A stretch of DNA of 5,905 nucleotides, taken from DATLZB01 sp035574175. Its GTDB lineage: Bacteria; Pseudomonadota; Alphaproteobacteria; Rhizobiales; Hyphomicrobiaceae. Made by a program: the position numbers and the translations under genes. Below the pieces are notes generated by a model. The model did not search any database. It was not told the DNA's origin and was given only the letters and a program-made list of their open reading frames with translations. Each line of letters opens with the position of its first letter. The stretch's first letter is position 1. Below are positions 1 to 5,155 of this stretch, one piece after another. Location of the stretch: positions 1 to 5,905 of the forward strand of contig DATLZB010000233.1 in the NCBI GenBank assembly GCA_035574175.1. The letters run 5' to 3'.

Positions 1-731
1 CCCTCCTCGGCGAGCGCCTTCAGCACGACCGCCGAGAGTTCTGGATCGTCCCTGCCGAGAGCCTTCGCCGCCTCGAGCACGGTGACGCGGCTGCCGAGCC
101 GCGCGTAGGCTTGCGCCATCTCCAGGCCGATCGGTCCGCCACCGATCACGATCAGGTGCTCGGGCCGCTCCGCGTTGTCAAAGATCGTCTCGTTGGTGAA
201 GTAGGGCACCTGATCGAGGCCCGGGATCGGCGGCACCAGTGGCGAGGAACCGGTGGCAATCACGAAGCGGCGGGCCGTGATGCGGTGCTCGCCGGCCGCC
301 ACCGTCGAACCGTCGAGGAAGCGGGCAGCGGCCGGGATCACCCGCACGCCCAGCCCCATGAACCGCTCCACCGAATCGTTGGGTGCGATCGCGGCGATCA
401 CCTGCTGGACGTGGTCGTGAACGCGCCGGAAATCGACCGCCGGCTCGACCGGCGCGATCCCAAACCGAGCGCTGGTACGCATTGCGTGCGCCCGGTTGGC
501 GGCCGCGATCAGCGCCTTGGACGGCACGCAGCCGTAGTTGAGGCAGTCCCCGCCCATCTTGTGTTTTTCGATGAGAACGACGCTGCGGCCGAAAGCCGCT
601 GCCGCGGCCGCCACCGACAGCCCACCCGATCCGGCGCCGATCACACACAGATCGACGCTGATCCGCTCTCCGCCCGAGCCCACCGCAAGTGCTGGTTCGG
701 CGGCACCGGAAGCTTCCCTACGCAGCTGCAT
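1..731 (-). CDS. FAD-dependent pyridine nucleotide-disulfide oxidoreductase, mercuric reductase/dihydrolipoyl dehydrogenase-like (N-terminal half, partial)
   Basis: 243 complete codons are visible of a family usually near 470 residues; the C-terminus lies beyond the left edge. The ATG at 731-729 overlaps the end of the upstream gene by 14 nt. Residues 1-27 form an unusual leader before the first Rossmann strand. Visible motifs in order are: the FAD dinucleotide fold (VIGAGSGG, about 30-37); the redox-active disulfide GGDCLNYGCVPSK, with cysteines C63 and C68; the ATG motif (VIATGSSP, 157-164); and the NAD(P) fold (VIGGGPIGLE, 195-204). Glu220 at the end of the second strand of that fold favours NADH over NADPH. 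The family passes electrons from NAD(P)H through FAD to the disulfide and then to a substrate. The C-terminal dimerisation domain with the catalytic His-Glu pair is not in view, so the substrate cannot be assigned. A GGDCLNYGC disulfide site is typical of the uncharacterised group that accompanies VTT membrane proteins, rather than of true Lpd or MerA; this is from family knowledge and was not searched. Confidence 0.93.
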   Translation of the reverse strand, partial: MQLRREASGAAEPALAVGSGGERISVDLCVIGAGSGGLSVAAAAAAFGRSVVLIEKHKMGGDCLNYGCVPSKALIAAANRAHAMRTSARFGIAPVEPAVDFRRVHDHVQQVIAAIAPNDSVERFMGLGVRVIPAAARFLDGSTVAAGEHRITARRFVIATGSSPLVPPIPGLDQVPYFTNETIFDNAERPEHLIVIGGGPIGLEMAQAYARLGSRVTVLEAAKALGRDDPELSAVVLKALAEE

Positions 732-1512
732 GACGCTTGCCCCATAGCTTGATGCCGACCGGTAGCAGCGCAATGACGCCGAGCAGGACAAAGCCGACCA
801 GGAGTTCGCTCGTCACCAGCGCGCTGGTGTCGATCGCGTACTCGCAAGCGAGCTCCGGCTTGGCCGCCTGCTGGGCGAGACACATCCGGTAGGCAACATT
901 CTGGGTCTCGATGCCGCTGCCAAGTCCGGCACCGGCAAAAGAGAACGCTGCCGTACCCGGAATGATGCCGAGAAACGTGCCGATGACAAAGGTCCTGAGC
1001 GACACGCCGAGCAGTGCCGGCGCCAGATTGACCAGCCAGAACGGAAATGCCGGCACAAGCCTGAGGAACAAGAGGTAGCTGAGGGCGTTCTCTTTGAACC
1101 CCTCTCTCAGCTTGGCGAGTACCGGGCCCGCCTTTGCTGCGAGCGACTCTCCAAGCGACGACTTTACGATCAGGAACAGTATCGTGGCACCGATCGTGGC
1201 GCCGATCACGCTGGCCGGCACAGCGAGTTCCCAACCGAACAGCAACCCCCCCGCAACCGTCATGATGGCGCCGCCGGGAAGCGACAGCGCAACCATGACG
1301 ATATATCCGGCCATGTAGATGAGCAGCGCCGCTACAAGATGCCGGGAGATGAAGTCCCTGAGTACGTCGTAATTGAGCGCGATGGTCTTGAACGACAGAA
1401 CCCTGTGCCAGCCCATCGCGAACACGAGCGCCATCACCACCGCGAGGCCGATCAGTGGCAGCCAGCGAGCGAACGCGCCCCTCCCGGCGTCGCGAGCACT
1501 TGCACCCGACAT
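718..1512 (-). CDS. TVP38/TMEM64 (VTT/DedA-superfamily) integral membrane protein
   Basis: 264 residues. The start is the ATG at 1512-1510, chosen because AAAGGA (1525-1520) lies 7 nt upstream. An upstream in-frame start would add 51 polar residues unlike the family. Hydrophobic segments are near residues 17-34, 58-76, 80-118 (re-entrant and membrane region), 145-165, 172-195 and 232-252. Family-type motifs are SLPGGAIMTVAGGLLFG (77-93), then RLVPAFPFWLVN (151-162), then GTFLGIIPGTAAFSFAGAGLG (178-198). VTT proteins sit in the inner membrane; relatives include DedA proteins, implicated in lipid scrambling or undecaprenyl-phosphate recycling, and YdjX/YdjZ. The substrate here is unknown. A polar loop with two cysteines (C211 and C223) between residues 200 and 230 precedes the last membrane segment. 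The stop codon lies within the start of the downstream disulfide oxidoreductase, which implies translational coupling and a shared role. No clear promoter is visible upstream of it on the minus strand. Confidence 0.9.
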   Translation of the reverse strand: MSGASARDAGRGAFARWLPLIGLAVVMALVFAMGWHRVLSFKTIALNYDVLRDFISRHLVAALLIYMAGYIVMVALSLPGGAIMTVAGGLLFGWELAVPASVIGATIGATILFLIVKSSLGESLAAKAGPVLAKLREGFKENALSYLLFLRLVPAFPFWLVNLAPALLGVSLRTFVIGTFLGIIPGTAAFSFAGAGLGSGIETQNVAYRMCLAQQAAKPELACEYAIDTSALVTSELLVGFVLLGVIALLPVGIKLWGKRHAAA

Positions 1513-1519
1513 TGCATGT

Positions 1520-1525
1520 TCCTTT
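1520..1525 (-). promoter_or_regulatory. Ribosome binding site deciding the VTT gene start
   Basis: AAAGGA read on the minus strand, 7 nt before the ATG at 1512-1510. It supports the 264-residue product over the 315-residue extension. Confidence 0.7.
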
Positions 1526-1680
1526 CCCAGAGCCGAGGCCGCGACCACCTCGCGCTTCGCACCGTTCCGATGCCATCGTAGTGCATTTGGGCCGCCGACG
1601 CGATTTTTGCGCTCATCGGCTTGCCATAGGTCACGGCCTCTGCACCGCGGTTGCCGCTGTTGCAAAAGGTGCGCAAATCG

Positions 1681-1709
1681 GTGCTTGAAGGAAACATCGC
1701 ATCAAGCAC
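1681..1709. repeat. Perfect 8-bp inverted repeat, candidate operator
   Basis: GTGCTTGA at 1681-1688 and its exact reverse complement TCAAGCAC at 1702-1709, with a 13-nt spacer. The half-sites start 21 bp apart, which is about two helical turns, the spacing expected for a dimeric regulator binding one face of the DNA. It has no T-run and no gene ends nearby, so a terminator is unlikely. It lies about 80 bp upstream of the rpmH promoter and 170 bp upstream of the VTT start. The regulator is unknown. Confidence 0.45.
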
Positions 1710-1786
1710 ACGTGAACCAAGGCGACGAGATTTGATTGGGATTTGAGCGACCGCCCGCCCGCTCCGACACCGCTCCGTCCGGTCAT

Positions 1787-1815
1787 TTGACTCGCGCGAG
1801 CGACAAACCTATAAG
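1787..1815 (+). promoter_or_regulatory. Housekeeping sigma-type promoter for rpmH
   Basis: TTGACT at 1787-1792 (5 of 6 matches to the -35 consensus), a 17-nt spacer, then TATAAG at 1810-1815 (5 of 6 matches to the -10 consensus). The start of transcription should fall near 1821-1823. That leaves an untranslated leader of about 22-24 nt carrying GGGAG before the rpmH GTG. This is the strongest promoter match seen in the window and fits a highly expressed ribosomal protein gene. Confidence 0.75.
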
Positions 1816-1844
1816 CTCCCGGCCATCGATATGGGAGCAGCCAC

Positions 1845-1979
1845 GTGAAGCGCACCTACCAGCCCAGTCGGCTCGTCCGCAAGCGCCGCCACGGCTTTCG
1901 GGCCCGCTCGGCAAGCTCTGGCGGGCGGCGGGTGCTGGCGCGGCGCCGCGCCAAGGGCCGCAAGCGGCTGTCCGCCTGA
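1845..1979 (+). CDS. rpmH: 50S ribosomal protein L34 (bL34)
   Basis: 44 residues, the usual family length. It begins (M)KRTYQPSRLVRKRRHGFRAR and ends in an Arg/Lys-rich tail (GRRVLARRRAKGRKRLSA). This is the canonical L34 pattern: a short basic peptide buried in 23S rRNA of the large subunit. The start is the GTG at 1845; GGGAG (1833-1837) is 7 nt upstream, and the nearby ATG at 1831 opens only a five-codon frame ending on the GTGA. It is too short and too basic to be confused with other families. It is the first gene of the rpmH-rnpA-yidC-engB unit, just downstream of a strong promoter match. L34 is needed in ribosome amounts, far above RnpA, which agrees with a good initiation site here and a weaker one for rnpA. 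Confidence 0.97.
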   Translation: MKRTYQPSRLVRKRRHGFRARSASSGGRRVLARRRAKGRKRLSA

Positions 1980-2000
1980 ACTTCGAGCAATGCGGCCGGC

Positions 2001-2006
2001 AGGCGG
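2001..2006 (+). promoter_or_regulatory. Ribosome binding site for rnpA
   Basis: AGGCGG, 6 nt before the TTG at 2013. No ATG or GTG occurs in frame between the rpmH stop and this TTG, so it supports a TTG start. Confidence 0.55.
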
Positions 2007-2012
2007 CTCGGT

Positions 2013-2375
2013 TTGGCGATCCTCACTCTGAAGAGGCGGTCGGATTTCCTGAGGGTGAGAGGCGGGCGGCGCTGGTCGGGCCCGGCTTTCCTAGTCGAGG
2101 CACGGCCGCGTCCGAACGCCTGCGACGCAGCCATCCCCCGGTTCGGCTTCGCCGTCAGCCGCCGCTGCGGAAACGCCGTCGACCGCAATCGGATTAGGCG
2201 GCGGCTCCGGGCTGCTGTCGCCGAGTTGGCTCCTCATTACGCCGATCCTCGCTTTGACTATGTTCTTGTCGCACATGTCGCCGCCAAAGATCGGCCGTTC
2301 GCACAGCTCAAAAGCGACCTCATCTCCGCCTTCGAGCGTGTCAATGGGCGCCCCCCGCATCAGCACAAGGCTTGA
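2013..2375 (+). CDS. rnpA: Ribonuclease P protein component
   Basis: 120 residues, normal for the family. RnpA is the small basic partner of the RNase P catalytic RNA; it helps bind the 5' leader of precursor tRNAs. The N-terminal LKRRSDFLRV (6-15) and the central RNR signature region (45-66, with VSRRCGNAVDRNRIRRRLR) are diagnostic; the conserved Arg-Asn-Arg is at 58-60. The C-terminal helix carries FAQLKSDLISAFERV (96-110). The start is taken as TTG at 2013: the frame is the same as that of rpmH, opens right after the rpmH stop (33 nt upstream), and holds no ATG or GTG early enough to keep the N-terminal motif. The weak start would keep RnpA far below L34. The RNase P RNA gene is not in the window. 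Confidence 0.95.
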   Translation: MAILTLKRRSDFLRVRGGRRWSGPAFLVEARPRPNACDAAIPRFGFAVSRRCGNAVDRNRIRRRLRAAVAELAPHYADPRFDYVLVAHVAAKDRPFAQLKSDLISAFERVNGRPPHQHKA

Positions 2376-2383
2376 GTCGCTCC

Positions 2384-2397
2384 CTAGTTGGCACTAG
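2384..2397 (+). repeat. Small hairpin after rnpA
   Basis: CTAGT (2384-2388) and ACTAG (2393-2397) pair around a TGGC loop. The stem can extend through TCC (2381-2383) with GGA (2402-2404) across a 4-nt bulge. It lies 5 nt downstream of the rnpA stop. No T-run follows, so this is more likely an mRNA processing or stability element than an intrinsic terminator. Confidence 0.4.
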
Positions 2398-2409
2398 TCA
2401 GGGAAGCGT

Positions 2410-2433
2410 CCGTGACGAGGTGCCACTCCACGG
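2410..2433 (+). repeat. Second hairpin in the yidC leader
   Basis: CCGTG (2410-2414) pairs with CACGG (2429-2433), and inside it GAG (2417-2419) pairs with CTC (2426-2428). The right arm overlaps a competing small hairpin, CGGG-TAT-CCCG at 2431-2441, so the two cannot form together. No T-run follows. Confidence 0.35.
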
Positions 2434-2505
2434 GTATCCCGAAAGGCAGCTAAACAGGCCGCCACCAAGCCACACCATCATTTTGACGGCGGAGCCGACG
2501 CGCCG

Positions 2506-4434
2506 ATGTACCCGCAACAGCCCGACAACCAGAAGAACCTTTTGCTCGCCATTCTCCTCTCCATCGGCGTGCTGCTGGGCTGGCAGTACTTTTACGCCGG
2601 ACCCAAGCTCAAAGAGGAGCAGGAGCGGCTGCGCCAGGCCCAGCAACAGACACCGCCGCCGCAACCTTCGGGCACGGCCCCTTCGGTCCCAGCCTCCGGC
2701 GGCCAAGCCCCCTCCGCGCCCTCAGTCGCACCGAGGCCCGGCATCTCGCGCCAAGCCGCGCTCAAGGCCTCGCCGCGTGTTGCCATCGAGACCCCCTCGC
2801 TCAAGGGCTCCATTGCACTCAAGGGCGGTCGCATCGACGATCTTGAGTTGCGCAAGTATCATGAAACCGTCGATCCCAGCAGCCCCAACGTGGTGCTGTT
2901 CTCCCCCGCCGAGGCGCCGCACCCCTATTTCGCCGAATATGGCTGGACGGCCGCGCCCGGCACGAGCGTGCCCTTGCCCGGCCGCGACACGCTCTGGAGC
3001 GCCGAGCGATCCGGTCCGTTGCGGCCCGGCGAACCCGTCACGCTGTCATGGGACAACGGGCAGGGTCTGAAGTTCCGGCGCACCATCGAGGTCGACGAGA
3101 ACTACCTCTTCAAGGTGACCGACGAAGTCGAGAATACAACCGGCTCGGAACTGACCCTATTCCCCTACGCCCGCGTCTACCGCTACGGCACTCCGGCGGT
3201 GCAGGGCCTCTTCATTCTGCACGAGGGTCTCATCGGCGTGCTTGGAGCCGCAGGCCTGCAGGAGCTGACCTACTCTGGCGTGCGGGAGGAGCCCGGCGGG
3301 GTCCGCACCTTTGAAAACACCACGGGCGGCTGGCTGGGGTTCACCGACAAGTATTGGGCGGCGGTTCTGATCCCCAACCAGTCCGAGCCTTACCGCGCAC
3401 GCATGTCGAGCGAGCGCAGTAACGCAACAAGCGGAGACGAGTCGTATCAGGCTGACTATCTGATCCCGGCCGGCGTAGTCATCCCGGCCGGCTCTAGGCG
3501 TTCTGTCGAAGCGCGGCTGTTTGCCGGCGCCAAGCAGGTCCACATCGTTGATGGCTACCAGAACGCCTACGGCATCGAGAAGTTCGAGCTGCTGATCGAT
3601 TGGGGGTGGTTCTACTTCATTACCAAGCCGCTGTTTTTCCTTCTGAACTGGCTGTACTCGATCTGGCCCTACAATTACGGCGTGGCCATCCTTTTGGTCA
3701 CCATCCTGATCAAGGCGGCCTTCTTCCCGCTCGCCAACAAGTCCTACGAATCGATGGCGAAGATGAAGAAGCTGCAGCCCGAGATGAAACGCATTCAGGA
3801 GCGCTACAAGGACGACAAGACGCGTCAGCAGCAGGAGCTGATGGCACTTTACAAGAAGGAGAAGATCAACCCGCTCGCCGGCTGTCTGCCGATTCTGGTG
3901 CAGATCCCGGTCTTCTTCGCCTTGTACAAGGTGCTGTTCGTCACCATCGACATGCGCCATGCGCCCTTCTACGGCTGGATTCAGGACCTCTCCGCACCCG
4001 ATCCGACCTCGCTGTTCAACTTGTTCGGCCTGCTGCCGATCCCCGCTGTCGAGAGCTATCTCTTAGGCCATACCATCGGCGCCTGGCCGGTGCTGATGGG
4101 CGCAACCATGTGGCTGCAGATGCAGCTGAACCCGCAGCAACCTGATCCTATCCAGCAGCAAATTTTCAACTGGATGCCGGTCATCTTCACGGTGATGCTC
4201 GCGGGTTTCGCTTCCGGCCTCGTCATCTATTGGGCCTGGAACAACGTGCTCTCCATCGCGCAGCAGATTGTCATCATGCGCCGACAGGGGGTAGAGGTGC
4301 CGCTCATGGACAATCTCGGCAAGACCTTTGCCCCTTTGCGCCGGCTCGGCGGCAATGGCCGCGGCGAAAGCCTGAAGAGGGCCTTTGCGCCCGTGCGTCA
4401 GCTCTTCGACCGCATCAAGCGATGGAAGGCTTAG
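2506..4434 (+). CDS. yidC: Membrane protein insertase YidC (Oxa1/Alb3/YidC family)
   Basis: 642 residues, the size of a Gram-negative YidC with the large periplasmic domain. It inserts inner-membrane proteins alone or with SecYEG. Layout: membrane segment 1 at 11-30; a Pro/Gln/Ser-rich linker at about 45-80; periplasmic P1 beta-domain at about 90-345; the insertase core from about 357, with membrane segments near 365-388, 390-408, 459-479, 525-540 and 555-590. NKSYESMAKMKKLQPEMKRI (411-430) opens the cytoplasmic helical hairpin, and KEKINPLAGCLPILVQIPVF (451-470) is the second core signature. Lys403 sits where E. coli has groove Arg366, a substitution familiar in alphaproteobacteria that keeps the positive charge. 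The basic C-terminal tail (592-642) could touch the ribosome and carries the near-repeat FAP(L/V)R(R/Q)L at 608-614 and 627-633. The ATG at 2506 directly precedes membrane segment 1; GGAG at 2491 is a slightly distant ribosome site. It probably shares a transcript with rpmH-rnpA and engB. Confidence 0.98.
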   Translation: MYPQQPDNQKNLLLAILLSIGVLLGWQYFYAGPKLKEEQERLRQAQQQTPPPQPSGTAPSVPASGGQAPSAPSVAPRPGISRQAALKASPRVAIETPSLKGSIALKGGRIDDLELRKYHETVDPSSPNVVLFSPAEAPHPYFAEYGWTAAPGTSVPLPGRDTLWSAERSGPLRPGEPVTLSWDNGQGLKFRRTIEVDENYLFKVTDEVENTTGSELTLFPYARVYRYGTPAVQGLFILHEGLIGVLGAAGLQELTYSGVREEPGGVRTFENTTGGWLGFTDKYWAAVLIPNQSEPYRARMSSERSNATSGDESYQADYLIPAGVVIPAGSRRSVEARLFAGAKQVHIVDGYQNAYGIEKFELLIDWGWFYFITKPLFFLLNWLYSIWPYNYGVAILLVTILIKAAFFPLANKSYESMAKMKKLQPEMKRIQERYKDDKTRQQQELMALYKKEKINPLAGCLPILVQIPVFFALYKVLFVTIDMRHAPFYGWIQDLSAPDPTSLFNLFGLLPIPAVESYLLGHTIGAWPVLMGATMWLQMQLNPQQPDPIQQQIFNWMPVIFTVMLAGFASGLVIYWAWNNVLSIAQQIVIMRRQGVEVPLMDNLGKTFAPLRRLGGNGRGESLKRAFAPVRQLFDRIKRWKA

Positions 4435-4465
4435 CGGACCGGCTGGCGCCGTATCGCCTGACCTC

Positions 4466-4473
4466 GAGAGAGG
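4466..4473 (+). promoter_or_regulatory. Ribosome binding site deciding the engB start
   Basis: GAGAGAGG, 7 nt before the GTG at 4481. The only other in-frame start, TTG at 4385, lies inside yidC and would add 32 residues unlike the family. Confidence 0.7.
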
Positions 4474-4480
4474 CCCTGCC

Positions 4481-5155
4481 GTGGCTTGCCCTACCCGCTA
4501 TTCGCCAGCCGAAATTGCCGCCGGCGACCAGCTGTTCCGGAAGCCCTGGAGCTTCGTCTGTGGAGCGCCAACGCACGAGGCCTTGCCTGCCGCCGACCGG
4601 CCCGAGATTGCCTTTGCCGGTCGTTCCAATGTCGGCAAGTCGACACTCCTCAACGCACTCGCGGGCCAACGGCGGCTGGCCAGAGTATCGCACACGCCCG
4701 GACGCACGCAGGACCTCAACTTCTTCGCCACCCCAGGTGTAGCCTGCTATCTCGTCGACATGCCGGGCTACGGCTTCGCGGTAGCGCCGAAGGTAACGGT
4801 AGCGGCGTGGAACCGCCTCATCGAGGATTACCTGCGCGGGCGACCGACCCTTGTGCGCGTGTTCCTGCTGATCGACGCAAGGCGCGGTCTGAAGCCGGTC
4901 GATCTCTCGATCACGCGCCTGCTCGATGAGACGGCCGTCAATTATCAGTTCGTACTGACCAAGATTGACAAACTCCCGGATCGCGAGCTTGCCGCCGTAG
5001 TGGCATCCATCGACGACGCCGCCGCCCGCCACCGCGCCGCTCATCCGCTGTCGCTCGTGACCTCGGCGGCCGAAGGTCGCGGCATCGACCTGCTGCGGGC
5101 CGAGATCGCACGCCTGCTTACCGAAACTAGCGGCTCATTCGAAAAGCCGGCGTAG
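4481..5155 (+). CDS. engB: Ribosome biogenesis GTP-binding protein EngB/YsxC/YihA
   Basis: 224 residues from the GTG at 4481, a usual EngB length. This circularly simple TRAFAC GTPase acts late in 50S subunit assembly. All G motifs are intact: G1 P-loop GRSNVGKST (47-55); G2 threonine in TPGRTQ (72-77); G3 DMPGYGFA (93-100); G4 TKID (160-163); G5 TSA (194-196). The sequence FAGRSNVGKSTLLNAL plus TPGRTQDLNFF is diagnostic of the EngB subfamily against Era or Der. The start is set by GAGAGAGG at 4466-4473 and by the lack of any other start between the yidC stop (46 nt upstream) and residue 1. Position and orientation suggest co-transcription with yidC, which links 50S maturation to L34, RNase P and membrane insertion. 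The 3' end overlaps the convergent gene by 21 bp. In many Hyphomicrobiales argB follows engB, as far as I recall; here it does not. Confidence 0.97.
   Translation: MACPTRYSPAEIAAGDQLFRKPWSFVCGAPTHEALPAADRPEIAFAGRSNVGKSTLLNALAGQRRLARVSHTPGRTQDLNFFATPGVACYLVDMPGYGFAVAPKVTVAAWNRLIEDYLRGRPTLVRVFLLIDARRGLKPVDLSITRLLDETAVNYQFVLTKIDKLPDRELAAVVASIDDAAARHRAAHPLSLVTSAAEGRGIDLLRAEIARLLTETSGSFEKPA

Larger units (their letters stand above)
1513..1844. other. Divergent intergenic region between the VTT gene and rpmH
   Basis: 332 nt with no convincing gene. It holds the VTT ribosome binding site at the left, an inverted repeat at 1681-1709, three copies of ATTTGA (1730, 1741, 1785), the rpmH promoter (1787-1815) and the rpmH ribosome binding site (GGGAG, 1833-1837). 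The stretch 1700-1745 is visibly richer in A and T than the surrounding coding DNA, as expected of regulatory sequence. A minus-strand open frame at 1452-1709 was considered and not called. Confidence 0.7.
2376..2505. other. rnpA-yidC spacer, no yidD gene
   Basis: A 130-nt gap in an otherwise tight cluster. The membrane-insertion factor gene yidD, which in many bacteria overlaps the end of rnpA and precedes yidC, is not present. The only open frame through the gap (TTG at 2372, overlapping the rnpA stop) lacks the three-cysteine YidD pattern and continues as a shadow of yidC. The gap holds two predicted hairpins and, at 2491-2494, a GGAG 11 nt before the yidC ATG. No good separate promoter for yidC was seen. 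Confidence 0.7.

Noticed and set aside
1513..1665. Upstream in-frame extension of the VTT gene to 315 residues
   Set aside because: The added 51 residues are polar and unlike the family, and AAAGGA is correctly spaced before the internal ATG at 1512.
1452..1709. Minus-strand frame of 85 codons starting GTG at 1709, with a fairly protein-like first half
   Set aside because: It has no convincing ribosome site and its end lies under the VTT gene in another frame. Its start falls within the inverted repeat, and it has no recognisable family. It could be a gene remnant but cannot be supported.
1831..1848. Five-codon frame ATG...TGA overlapping the rpmH GTG start
   Set aside because: It overlaps the rpmH ribosome site, and a real leader peptide would need more support; it is most simply chance.
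2372..3070. Plus-strand frame of 232 codons overlapping the rnpA stop by TTGA, considered as yidD
   Set aside because: It lacks the YidD cysteine pattern and size, is rich in Pro/Arg/Ser, and lies mostly under yidC as a frame shadow.
3712..3714. Lys403 of YidC in place of the E. coli groove arginine
   Set aside because: This is a conservative change I know as common in alphaproteobacterial YidC, so it is not a defect.
3157..3960. Long minus-strand frame of 267 codons inside yidC
   Set aside because: It is a shadow of a strongly conserved coding gene, with Leu/Val/Gly/Asp-biased composition and no recognisable motif.
4422..4742. ATG at 4422 just before the yidC stop as an alternative overlapping start for the next gene
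   Set aside because: It is out of frame with the GTPase motifs and encodes no family pattern.
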